A stretch of DNA of 64,000 bases from Flavobacteriales bacterium. Its GTDB lineage: Bacteria > Bacteroidota > Bacteroidia > Flavobacteriales_F > PHOS-HE28. The translations under genes were made by a program, and so were the position numbers. Where the stretch lies: positions 124,001-188,000 of the forward strand of contig JAGFIV010000100.1 in NCBI GenBank assembly GCA_024103275.1, written 5' to 3'. The notes beneath the pieces were generated by a model. That model searched no databases and had not been told where the DNA came from. It was given only the letters and a program-made list of their open reading frames with translations. Shown piece after piece: positions 26,508 to 33,898 of the stretch. Positions within the stretch are counted from its first letter, which is position 1. Each line of letters begins with the position of its first letter.

Positions 26508-26952
26508 GGCAGAGGGTTTGTACCGGGCCTGAAATTACATCTTGCCGACAAATTCCGGCAATCGGCCCGCCACCTTTTTGAAACTTCCCCCACCGGGAAA
26601 AACACTCCGCCGCGGCCGCCGCTCCATTGGGGCGTGTGCAGGAATGGGCCCCGGCTCCGGCCAAAGGCAGGCACCCCAGGGCTATCGCGTCTTCATTCAT
26701 CAACGGTCATGACTTCGGCAGAGGGGTAGGAACAGCAGGCCCAGCGTGCGTTCCTTGCTCCCCGGACCGCCGCTCGCTTTGGTCCGCCCCCTCGCCCTGG
26801 GCCTGCCGTTTGGCGGGCACGAGGGGGACGGGATCGCCGCACGCTGGGCCTGCTGTTCCGGCATATTCCCAGTACTGGCGGGAGAAATAAGACGCGATAG
26901 CCCTGGCAGGCACCCGATGCCATTGGCGGCGGCGAACTACCTTCACCGCGCC
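26508..26952. other. intergenic region carrying a MITE-like element
   Basis: 445 bases between divergent genes. 26508-26667 is the upstream region of the universal stress gene with no clear box; 26668-26914 is the repeat element with its 8-bp flanking duplication; 26915-26952 is the leader of the SiaC-like gene. Apparent ORFs in it are spurious. Confidence 0.7.
26676..26906. mobile_element. MITE-like element, copy 1 (231 bp, terminal inverted repeats)
   Basis: Ends are CCAGGGCTATCGCGTC (26676-26691) and its exact reverse complement (26891-26906). A second perfect inverted pair of 22 bp lies inside (26729-26750 with 26838-26859), and smaller hairpins fill the core (26763-26768 with 26781-26786; 26787-26794 with 26820-26827; 26801-26818). 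It is flanked by CAGGCACC on both sides (26668-26675 and 26907-26914), as expected of a target-site duplication. A second copy is at 43455-43685 with about ten differences. No transposase ORF exists in it, so it would be non-autonomous. Confidence 0.8.
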
Positions 26953-27339
26953 ATGGCAGGCCTGCACTTGGACCGGACGGAGAAAACCCCTGAGGTCGAT
27001 TTTGAGCCCGAGGCCGGTCTGTTCCGCCTGGAGGGCACCTCCATCCACGAGAACGCGGAACGTTTTTACCGGGAGCTGATCAACCACGTGGAGACCTATG
27101 TGCGCCACCCTGCGGCACGGACCAGGATCCAGATCAGTCTGGATTATTTCAACTCATCGACCTCGAAGTACCTGCTGGACCTGCTGAAGCTGCTGGATGA
27201 GGTCCATGCGTCCGGCAAGGGCGAGGTGGAGCTGGAGTGGCATTACACGGCGGACGACCTCGATATGAAGGAAGCCGGCGAGGACTATGACGCGTTGTTG
27301 GAAATGCCGGTCAGGTTGGTCAGTGACCCGCTTCCGTGA
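26953..27339 (+). CDS. SiaC-like (DUF1987) regulatory phosphoprotein
   Basis: 128 residues from MAGLHLDRTEKTPEV at 26953; the frame is open earlier through the repeat element, but that part is not coding. LDRTEKTPEVDFEPEAG, FRLEGTSIHENAERFY and LDYFNSSTSKYLLDLLKLLD match DUF1987/SiaC. In the studied SiaABC system, SiaC is phosphorylated by the SiaB kinase and dephosphorylated by the PP2C SiaA, controlling c-di-GMP signalling and biofilm; the Thr in NSSTSKYL sits where the phosphosite is expected. SiaA and SiaB are not in the window. Its 3' end overlaps the convergent gene by 20 bases. Confidence 0.8.
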   Translation: MAGLHLDRTEKTPEVDFEPEAGLFRLEGTSIHENAERFYRELINHVETYVRHPAARTRIQISLDYFNSSTSKYLLDLLKLLDEVHASGKGEVELEWHYTADDLDMKEAGEDYDALLEMPVRLVSDPLP

Positions 27340-28111
27340 AGCGCGCTTCCCATTCACGTGCCGTCATGTCCAGCCCGTCCTTGAAGTAGAAGGTTTGGCC
27401 CCAAGGGTGCGCCACACGTTTATAGACCACCACCTTCCCGTTCTCCTCCACCGAGTTTTCAGTGACCACGGCCCCGGCCTGCAGGTACACCCGGCTTCCC
27501 GTTTCACGTACGGGTTGCTCCTCGGCCACCGCTGGCGGTGGGAGGGGAGGCGGTGGGTCGGCCTTGGCCGGGATCGCAGGTGGGCGTTCCGGCACCGCCG
27601 GCGGCTTGTCCGGTGCCGGGGCGATGGATGGTGATGCCGTGGGCTGCGGCGCTGGAGCATCCTCCGGCGCGGCCGCGGCCGGCGGATCGGCCGCGACAGC
27701 CTCCGGCCCCGGCGTGGCGGACACGGCTTCGGGCTGCGCCACGGGCGGTGCGGCTTCGGCGGCCACGGCAGCTTCACGTTTGCGGATCAGCGCCTGCAGG
27801 TCCTCGATCTTCACCTTGGGGTAAACGTTGTATGGCCGCAGTTCACGGGCTTGCCGGAACGTGTCCAAGGCCTCGTCGTAATGACCCGCCTGGAATGCCA
27901 GGTCCCCCTCGCGCATCAGCCGTTGGTACAAGGTGTCCTGCCGGGCTTCCTCCGCCTCCCGGGCCGCTATCCGCGAGCGTTCCTTGGCCGGCAGGCCCGC
28001 GAAATCACGCGTCAGGCTTTCCCGCTTTCCCTGCGCCAGGCACGAAAGGCATCCCCAGGCAAAAAACAGGAGGACCGGCGTGCGGGCCCGTACAGGGGTG
28101 AATGGGCGCAT
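27320..28111 (-). CDS. TPR-containing secreted protein with Pro/Ala-rich linker
   Basis: 263 residues. An N-terminal signal peptide (RTPVLLFFAWGCLSCLAQG) is followed by one TPR-like unit (GDLAFQAGHYDEALDTFRQARELRPY), a low-complexity Ala/Pro-rich linker from about 110 to 200 (PPAAAAPEDAPAPQPTA) and a C-terminal strand-rich end (VVVYKRVAHPWGQTFYFKDG). No function is recognised. Its terminal WGQTFYFKDGLDMT pattern also occurs in Bacteroidota envelope proteins as far as I recall. It is divergent from the coiled-coil lipoprotein gene. Confidence 0.65.
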   Translation of the reverse strand: MRPFTPVRARTPVLLFFAWGCLSCLAQGKRESLTRDFAGLPAKERSRIAAREAEEARQDTLYQRLMREGDLAFQAGHYDEALDTFRQARELRPYNVYPKVKIEDLQALIRKREAAVAAEAAPPVAQPEAVSATPGPEAVAADPPAAAAPEDAPAPQPTASPSIAPAPDKPPAVPERPPAIPAKADPPPPLPPPAVAEEQPVRETGSRVYLQAGAVVTENSVEENGKVVVYKRVAHPWGQTFYFKDGLDMTAREWEARFTEAGH

Positions 28112-28179
28112 GGCGGGGCTCTCTCAAGCGCAAAGGTTGCTTTTTGCACCGGATGTATACGTCTTTTCCCCGGGAGGCG

Positions 28180-28209
28180 TTGCAATTAGGCAAAGACCAT
28201 GGATCTTTG
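28180..28209 (+). promoter_or_regulatory. promoter with overlapping inverted repeat
   Basis: TTG at 28180-28182 and GATCTTTG at 28202-28209 are 19 bases apart, close to the Bacteroidota -33/-7 spacing. A 7-bp inverted repeat GCAAAGA (28190-28196) and TCTTTGC (28204-28210) overlaps the -7 box, so an operator is possible. The gene at 28252 follows. Confidence 0.5.
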
Positions 28210-28251
28210 CAGGCCCGGCCGCAATGATCCGGCCGTCAAAAACACCAAACC

Positions 28252-29103
28252 ATGAAAACATTGCTCAAGGCATGCATCGGGGCCGCCCTGCTGCTTTCCG
28301 CCTGCCAGGAGGACCCCACGCAGAGCGAACCGTACAAGCAACTGGAAGAGACCAACAAAGAGGTGGTGGAACAGAATACCGTGAAGGATTCCACCATCAA
28401 TGAGATGTTCGGCGCGTTCAACCGGATCTCGGAAAACCTGCGGACCATCCGCGAGAAGCAGGGGCTGATCAGCGCCGGAAGAAAGGGCGTGGAACAGGGC
28501 GGCACCATGGAGCAGGACATCATGGCCGACCTGCAGGCCATCGATTCCTTGCTGGGCGTGAACCGCCAACTGATCGCCCGGATGAAGAAGAACAGCGCGG
28601 CCAAGGACACCAAACTCTCCGAGCTGGCCAAGGCCATTGAAGGCCTGGAGCAATCCGTGCGTGAAAAGGACGCCGAGATCGGGTCCATCAAGGAGCAGCT
28701 GGCCAGCACCAATGCCTCGCTCGCGAGCATGATCCAGATGTACCAGGACAAGGAGCAGCAATCGCAGATGCAGCAGGAGGAGCTGAACAGCGCGTGGTAC
28801 TGCGTGGGCACCGCCAAGGAATTGCGCGACAACAAGATCCTGACCAAGGAGGGCGGGGTGATCGGCATCGGGCGGGTGAGCAAGCTGCGCACCGCCGACC
28901 TGAACACGGCCTACTTCAAGGAGGTCGATATCACCCAAACGCTTTCCATTCCCTTGAATGCGCGCAAGGCCAAGCTGATCACCTCGCACCCGGCGGCCAG
29001 CTTCGAGCTGGTGGGCACCAAGGACCACGTGGACAACCTGAGGATCAAGGACGCGGCCTCCTTCTGGAGCCTTTCCAAGTACCTGGTGGTGGAGGTGGAG
29101 TGA
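28252..29103 (+). CDS. coiled-coil lipoprotein
   Basis: 283 residues. MKTLLKACIGAALLLSACQ is a lipoprotein signal with Cys at 18. From about 30 to 190 the sequence is heptad-rich and charged (SELAKAIEGLEQSVREKDAEI, for example), consistent with a long coiled coil. The end (about 190-283) is compact and strand-rich (SAWYCVGTAKELRDNKIL, KAKLITSHPAASFELV), a pattern I have seen in Bacteroidota lipoproteins with no defined role. It has its own promoter and a strong bidirectional terminator. Confidence 0.78.
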   Translation: MKTLLKACIGAALLLSACQEDPTQSEPYKQLEETNKEVVEQNTVKDSTINEMFGAFNRISENLRTIREKQGLISAGRKGVEQGGTMEQDIMADLQAIDSLLGVNRQLIARMKKNSAAKDTKLSELAKAIEGLEQSVREKDAEIGSIKEQLASTNASLASMIQMYQDKEQQSQMQQEELNSAWYCVGTAKELRDNKILTKEGGVIGIGRVSKLRTADLNTAYFKEVDITQTLSIPLNARKAKLITSHPAASFELVGTKDHVDNLRIKDAASFWSLSKYLVVEVE

Positions 29104-29121
29104 GCATACGTGTACCCCGCG

Positions 29122-29159
29122 ATAAAAAATGGCCGCACATCCGTGCGGCCATTTTTTAT
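29122..29159. terminator. bidirectional terminator
   Basis: A perfect stem with A-run and T-run (AAAAAATGGCCGCAC at 29124-29138, its complement at 29143-29157) and a 4-base loop. The A and T tracts make it an intrinsic terminator in both directions, fitting the convergent genes on either side. Confidence 0.92.
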
Positions 29160-29181
29160 TCGGCTTTCGCCGGGGCCTGTC

Positions 29182-29676
29182 CTAATTCGCCGACCGGGCC
29201 GATTTCAGGCCGCTGCCCGCATCGCGGCGCGATTCCTCCTTCACCTTCATCTCCTTGCGCAAGTCGTTGCCCTTCATCTTCGCTTCGCCCTTCTTGCCGG
29301 CGCAACAGCCCTTGCCGCCTTCCTTGCCGCAGGCTTCGAGCTTGCCCGAGCCGCGAAGCTCCTCAAAACGTTTCTGCTGCTTTTCATCCAGCAACTCGTT
29401 GATCGAAGCGTAGGTGGATTCATCCGCCTTCTTGGCTTTCGCATCCATCACCTCGCAATGGCCGCGCATGCCGGCCACGTTCTCCTCGTTCTTGGCAAGC
29501 AGGGCCTGCACCTGGGCGGCTTGGCCTTCATCCAGGGCGAGTTCCTTGGTCAACAGGTCGGCCTTGGCCTTGGCCATGTCCGCACAGGCCTTGTCCGCAT
29601 GGCCCCCGCATTGGGCACTGGCGGTGGTGGCCACGCCGATCAACAGGGCGGCCGCAAACAGTTTCATCGTCCTCAT
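29182..29676 (-). CDS. periplasmic Cys-rich LTxxQ-like protein
   Basis: 164 residues from the ATG at 29676 (another at 29667). MKLFAAALLIGVATTASAQ is a signal peptide. The mature part is helical and charged with LTKELALDEGQAAQVQALL, resembling the LTxxQ helices of Spy/CpxP periplasmic chaperones. Six Cys residues lie in two groups (QCGGHADKACAD, and ACGKEGGKGCCAGKKG), which suggests disulfides or metal binding. The basic tail KMKGNDLRKEMKVKEESRR is unusual. Function is inferred only by similarity of the helix pattern. Confidence 0.6.
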   Translation of the reverse strand: MRTMKLFAAALLIGVATTASAQCGGHADKACADMAKAKADLLTKELALDEGQAAQVQALLAKNEENVAGMRGHCEVMDAKAKKADESTYASINELLDEKQQKRFEELRGSGKLEACGKEGGKGCCAGKKGEAKMKGNDLRKEMKVKEESRRDAGSGLKSARSAN

Positions 29677-29760
29677 GGGCGTTTTGGGATTTATGCGACC
29701 AATATAGATGATCGCCCTGAATGGCATCAAGGTGATGGTCAGCAGGAATCCTGCGCTTTG

Positions 29761-30642
29761 TCAGTTCTTAACACCGCGCACCATCCGCTCGATCGCGTCC
29801 CACATGCCCGCGTCCAGGGCACCGAGCATGTTGAACTGGCCCGCACCCTTCAGCCACTCGCCGCCATCGATGGTGACCACCTCCCCGTTGATGTACCCGC
29901 TGAACGGCGAGACCAGGTATGCCGCCAGATCGGCCAGCTCGTGGTGTTCGCCCACGCGCCCCAACGGCACCCGCTTGGCCATGTCGAATTGTTCCGCCAG
30001 GTCGCCGGGGAGCAGCCGCTGCCACGCACCCGGGGTGGGAAACGGGCCGGGGGCGATGGCGTTGGTACGGATGCCGTACCGGGCCCATTCCACCGCCAAC
30101 GACCGGGTGAGCGCCAGCACGCCCGCCTTGGCGCAAGCGCTGGGCACCACGTAGCCGCTGCCCGTCCATGCATAAGTGGTGGTGATGTTGAGCACCGTCT
30201 TGTCCTTTTCGCCCTGTTTGATCCAGTGCTTGCCGAACGCCAAGGTGCAGTTCACCGTGCCCATGAGCACGATGCCGATGATGGTCTCGAACGCCTTGCT
30301 GCTCAGCCGCTCGGTGGGGCTGATGAAATTGCCGGCCGCATCATTCACCAGGCCGTCCACCCGGCCGAAGGCCTCCAGGACCTGCTGCAACAGGGCCTCC
30401 ACATCCTGCCAGCGCCGCACGTCGCACGCCACGGGCAGCACCGTACCGCCGGTTGCTTTCCCCAGCTCGTCCGCGGTGGCGCGCAGCACGTCGATCTTGC
30501 GGCTGGTGATGCACACCTTGGCGCCCAGCCGCAGAAAGGCCTCGGCCATGCTCCGGCCCAGTCCGGTGCCGCCACCGGTGATCACGATGGTACGGCCCTC
30601 CAGCGCCCCGGGGCGCATCATGCTTGCATGTGCTTCCATCAT
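29761..30642 (-). CDS. 2,4-dienoyl-CoA reductase-like SDR
   Basis: 293 residues. Short-chain dehydrogenase with NADP-binding TGGGTGLGRSMA, NDAAGNF and the combination ITTTYAWTGSGYVVPSACAK, which fits the DECR1-type active site rather than the common YxxxK alone: this family uses Tyr in TTTYA and Lys in AKAG. C-terminal INGEVVTIDGGEWL completes the fold. It would reduce trans-2,4-dienoyl-CoA in beta-oxidation of unsaturated fatty acids, using NADPH. It overlaps the TPR gene by 4 bases (ATGA). Confidence 0.85.
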   Translation of the reverse strand: MMEAHASMMRPGALEGRTIVITGGGTGLGRSMAEAFLRLGAKVCITSRKIDVLRATADELGKATGGTVLPVACDVRRWQDVEALLQQVLEAFGRVDGLVNDAAGNFISPTERLSSKAFETIIGIVLMGTVNCTLAFGKHWIKQGEKDKTVLNITTTYAWTGSGYVVPSACAKAGVLALTRSLAVEWARYGIRTNAIAPGPFPTPGAWQRLLPGDLAEQFDMAKRVPLGRVGEHHELADLAAYLVSPFSGYINGEVVTIDGGEWLKGAGQFNMLGALDAGMWDAIERMVRGVKN

Positions 30643-31652
30643 TCAGGTGCATTGGTGCGTGGCGCGGCCTTTTCCGCCGGACGGTCCGGCATGTTGGAGG
30701 CCGGAGCCTGCGTGGGCACCCGTCCGCAGGAAGCGGCTACGCGCCCTTCCACTTCGTTGCCGTACAGCGCGGTGAAGCCCTCGTCCAAGGCTTGGCGGAA
30801 GAGCACACAGGCCTTGGCCGTGTCGCCCGCCTCCAGGGCGATCACGCCCAGGTTGCGGTAGACATACGGGTTGTGCGCCTTCTTCCGCCGCGCCTTCCCG
30901 ATGTCCTTGAGCCCCTTTTCCGTCTGGCCCAGCCTGTACAGGCTCCAGCCCCGGTTGTTGAAGGCATAGCTGTAGTTCGGGTTCAGCTTGATGGCCCGGT
31001 CGTAGTCGGCGATGGCCGCTTGGTGGTCGCCGCGCCAGGCATGGCCGTAAAACCCGCGGCTGTTGTAATTCACCGGGTCCTTCGGTGCCAAGGCCACGGC
31101 CCTGTCCAGCTCCGTGCGTGCCATCGCCGTGTCGCCGGCCATGGCCGCGATTTCCCCTTTCAACCGGTGCAACCGTGCGGCCCCTTCTTGCACCGGCCCC
31201 TGTGCAAGCAGGGCCTGGTCCACCTCCGCCATCGCCTGGCCCAGGTGCCCGCGCATCTGTTCCACCGTGGCCAACCGGTAGCACACTTCCACATCCGGCG
31301 AACCGGCCAAAAGCTGCCGCAGATGGATGGCCGCGCTGTCCAACCGCCCCAGGCCCTGCTCGGCGATGGCCAGCTGGAAGAGGCCTTCCACGGAGCCTGG
31401 CGAGGCTTCCAGGGCCCGGTGTGCGTCGGCCCCGGCCTGGGCGAATTCGCCGATGCTGTTGTAGCCGCGGGCGCGAAGGGCGAAAAACTCCGGATGGCCT
31501 CCCTTCGCCAGCATGGCCGACGCATTGCGGATGGCCGGATAGGGTTTGTTGCGGTCCAACTGCGCACGCACCTTCCGTTCCATCTTCGAGGGGCCCTGCC
31601 CCAGGACCAGGAGCGGGATGAAAAGCACGCAGGCCAGGGTGTGCAGGCGCAT
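30639..31652 (-). CDS. TPR-repeat protein
   Basis: 337 residues with a signal peptide (MRLHTLACVLFIPLLVLGQ). From about 50 to 300 a TPR array is visible, with clear units such as AAIADYDRAIKLNPNYSYAFNNRGWSLYRLGQTEKG and EQGLGRLDSAAIHLRQLLAG. The tail is proline-rich. Periplasmic or outer-membrane-associated scaffold is likely; partner unknown. A TACCTTCG box lies 4 bases before its start (31657-31664 on the minus strand). Confidence 0.82.
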   Translation of the reverse strand: MRLHTLACVLFIPLLVLGQGPSKMERKVRAQLDRNKPYPAIRNASAMLAKGGHPEFFALRARGYNSIGEFAQAGADAHRALEASPGSVEGLFQLAIAEQGLGRLDSAAIHLRQLLAGSPDVEVCYRLATVEQMRGHLGQAMAEVDQALLAQGPVQEGAARLHRLKGEIAAMAGDTAMARTELDRAVALAPKDPVNYNSRGFYGHAWRGDHQAAIADYDRAIKLNPNYSYAFNNRGWSLYRLGQTEKGLKDIGKARRKKAHNPYVYRNLGVIALEAGDTAKACVLFRQALDEGFTALYGNEVEGRVAASCGRVPTQAPASNMPDRPAEKAAPRTNAPE

Positions 31653-31656
31653 GCGG

Positions 31657-31664
31657 CGAAGGTA
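31657..31664 (-). promoter_or_regulatory. -7 box TACCTTCG upstream of TPR gene
   Basis: Minus-strand TACCTTCG with only 4 bases to the ATG at 31652, implying a leaderless or near-leaderless message. Confidence 0.5.
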
Positions 31665-31787
31665 CTTCCCGCCGCGTTGCCGCCGATGACGCTTTTCTTG
31701 CCGGGCCCGCGAACCAATGTGATGCAGATCATGTTTCCAGTAAGCCCGGGCCTGGAAGGCCCCCAGTGGCGGATCGGTATGCAGCGT

Positions 31788-31795
31788 TACCTTTG
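31788..31795 (+). promoter_or_regulatory. -7 box TACCTTTG
   Basis: TACCTTTG fits the consensus and lies 39 bases before the desaturase start. Confidence 0.6.
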
Positions 31796-31834
31796 CGGCA
31801 GGACGTACCCGCTCTTCCTAAAGGATTGAAAAGG

Positions 31835-32944
31835 ATGAACAATACGCCCAAGTATTTGAATGTGAAGGAAGAGATTGAGCTCTTCCTGGACCTGCGGAAG
31901 CGGGTGACCACCCGGATCAAGGCCATTCCCGAGAAACGGGAGAACTACATCAAGATCAAGGCAATCATCCTGCCCTTGGTCTATTTCGGGTGCTACTTCA
32001 CCGCGCTGCTGAACACGGCACGCCCGTGGCTGTACATCGGGCTTTACATGCTGATGGGGGTGACCCTGGTGCTGATCTACCTGAACCTCGTCCACGAATC
32101 GGCGCACGACAACATCTATAAGACGAAGCGGTACAACCGGTGGGTGCTGGGGATCTTCAATTGGGTGGGGGCCAACAGCTACATGTGGCATGCCCGCCAT
32201 ATCCTGAGCCACCACAGCTATCCCAACGTTGACGGCTGGGACACGGATGTGGAGCAGAGCGGGCCGATCCAGATCTTCCCCAACGTGTCGCCCACGGGGA
32301 TCCGCAGGTACCAGCACCGCTTCTTCATCTTCATCTATCCGTTCTACCTGTTCAACTGGATGCTCATCCGGGATTTCCGGGATTTCTTCGGCAAGCACCG
32401 GGTGATCCGCAAGGTGACGGGCGTGCCGCCGATGAAGGAGAAGGTGAAGATGATCGCCTTCAAGCTGATCTACCTTTTCTACCAAGTTGCCATACCGGTG
32501 CTCTTCTTCAAGGCGGCACCCGCGCTGGCCTTCGGCGCGTGGTTCCTGCAAGTGCTGGTGGCCAGCGTGTTCGCCCTGTTCGTGTTGTTGCCGCTGCATC
32601 CGCTGCCCGACAATGAGTTCCCCGTACCGGACAAGCTGAACCAGCTGCCCTTCAGCTGGATGCGCCACCAATTGGAAGTGACCAACGACCTCACGCACAA
32701 CAACTGGTTCATTCGGCACATCCTGGGCAACTTCAATTTCCACGTGGCGCACCATCTGTTCCCCACATACAGCTACGTGTACTACAACGAGATCACGGAC
32801 GAGATCCAGAAGTTCGCCAAGGAACACGGCCTTCCCTATAAGCGCTTTTCGCTGTTCGGGGCCTTGGGAAAGCACTATCAATTGCTGCGGATGAATGCCA
32901 AGGGCATCCCCCTGCACCACGTGATGGAGGGCCTGGACTCGTAG
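31835..32944 (+). CDS. membrane fatty acid desaturase
   Basis: 369 residues starting at MNNTPKYLNVKEE (31835). Transmembrane segments flank the three His boxes of di-iron desaturases: HESAHD (about residue 92), HILSHHSY (about 126) and HVAHHLF (about 305). Hydrophobic pairs lie at about 45-85 and 180-250. It would introduce a double bond into an acyl chain of a membrane lipid; which position is not visible. A promoter box sits upstream, and a repeat-containing protein gene follows. Confidence 0.9.
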   Translation: MNNTPKYLNVKEEIELFLDLRKRVTTRIKAIPEKRENYIKIKAIILPLVYFGCYFTALLNTARPWLYIGLYMLMGVTLVLIYLNLVHESAHDNIYKTKRYNRWVLGIFNWVGANSYMWHARHILSHHSYPNVDGWDTDVEQSGPIQIFPNVSPTGIRRYQHRFFIFIYPFYLFNWMLIRDFRDFFGKHRVIRKVTGVPPMKEKVKMIAFKLIYLFYQVAIPVLFFKAAPALAFGAWFLQVLVASVFALFVLLPLHPLPDNEFPVPDKLNQLPFSWMRHQLEVTNDLTHNNWFIRHILGNFNFHVAHHLFPTYSYVYYNEITDEIQKFAKEHGLPYKRFSLFGALGKHYQLLRMNAKGIPLHHVMEGLDS

Positions 32945-33054
32945 GAAACCGCGTCGCGCGGGACCGGTGCAGGCTCGTCGTTGTGCTGGAGTGAATGCTG
33001 TGCAGGGCGGCCCGTTCCCGGTTCTTTGATCCCACCCCTGTATCTTCACGCGGC

Positions 33055-33465
33055 ATGCGCATGGAATATCCGGCGAAGGTGTTGGTGGCCTGGGGCGAGG
33101 CCATCTCGGGCAATGCGGCCATCCGCGACTGGCTGATCAAAAACGGCTATCCGGAGCTGGGCTTGTTCGTGTTTGCGCTGTACCTGAAGCCGGACGCGAG
33201 GAAATGGCTGATGAAGAACGGCTTCCCGCACCTCATGGCCGTGATCCGGGGGATCGAGGGCGACGAGAAGGCCTTGGAGTGGCTGACCGCCCACGATATG
33301 CCGGTGCTGCGCAAGATGGTCGAATGCGGCGAGGATGACGAGGCCACGCGCTGGTTGCTGGAACGCGGCCATCGGGAGCTGGTGGTGCTGGCCAAGAAGA
33401 TGTGGTCCATCAAGTGGCAGATCGAGGAGGATAACATGGACCCGCACAAGTATCCGAGGCATTAG
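33055..33465 (+). CDS. small protein with four 25-residue WL repeats
   Basis: 136 residues. Trp occurs at 26, 51, 76 and 100, each within a unit of about 25 residues that starts (R/E)WLxxxG: RDWLIKNGYPEL, RKWLMKNGFPHL, LEWLTAHDMPVL, and RWLLERGHREL. No known domain was recognised; ankyrin-like or HEAT-like helical pairs are possible. A TATCTTCA box immediately precedes the ATG. It is convergent to the repeat-rich region before relA. Confidence 0.65.
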   Translation: MRMEYPAKVLVAWGEAISGNAAIRDWLIKNGYPELGLFVFALYLKPDARKWLMKNGFPHLMAVIRGIEGDEKALEWLTAHDMPVLRKMVECGEDDEATRWLLERGHRELVVLAKKMWSIKWQIEEDNMDPHKYPRH

Positions 33466-33830
33466 AAAAGCTGATCCGCCTTCGCCAAGGCTTCGGCGGG
33501 ACGAGAAGCGCTTGGTGCCACGGGCGCAATGGGACCTTGCCGACGGGAAACCTGAAACGTGAAACTTGAAACTTGAAACTGGAAACTTGAAACCACTTGG
33601 TGCTGCGGGCGCAACGGAGTTTCTCCTAGGTCCTACGTCCTACGTCCTACGAACTACGAACCCAGGTGGAGGAAAGCTGATCCGCCTTCGCCAAAGCCCC
33701 GGCGGGACGAGAAGCGCTTGGTGCCGCAGGCGCAATGGGACCTTGCCGACGGGAAACCTGAAACCTGAAACTTGAAACTGGAAAAGCCTGAAACTTGAAA
33801 CCGGCAAAACCTCCGGCCTCAGGTCGGGGT
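33466..33830. repeat. composite intergenic repeat with heptamer arrays, locus 1
   Basis: Contains two copies of a conserved GC-rich module (from GCTGATCCGCCTTCGCC at about 33470 and 33676 to ...GCAATGGGACCTTGC). It also holds a TTGAAAC-type heptamer array of six units (33552-33593), a TCCTACG/AACTACG array of five units (33624-33658) and a second TTGAAAC-type array (about 33755-33812). The same modules recur at 53998-54250. Any ORFs here are not conserved in reading frame across units of 7 bases. Confidence 0.75.
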
Positions 33831-33898
33831 GTTGCACGGACAGGTTGCGTCATCCGGGGCGATAGGCGGCCCAGGCAGCGAAAGCCCACGCCCTCCGG

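Noticed and set aside
26746-26952. ORF running from the repeat element into the SiaC-like gene
   Set aside because: The upstream part lies entirely within the MITE-like element, and the same reading pattern appears in copy 2 without a SiaC gene. The real start is at 26953.
33566-33775. ORF in heptamer repeat (also 54029-54373)
   Set aside because: Both encode similar peptides (for example LETGNLKP), but the units are 7 bases long and shift frame; the similarity follows from the DNA repeat and not from selection on protein.
33552-33812. CRISPR-like array
   Set aside because: Units are 7 bases with no unique spacers of constant length and no cas genes.
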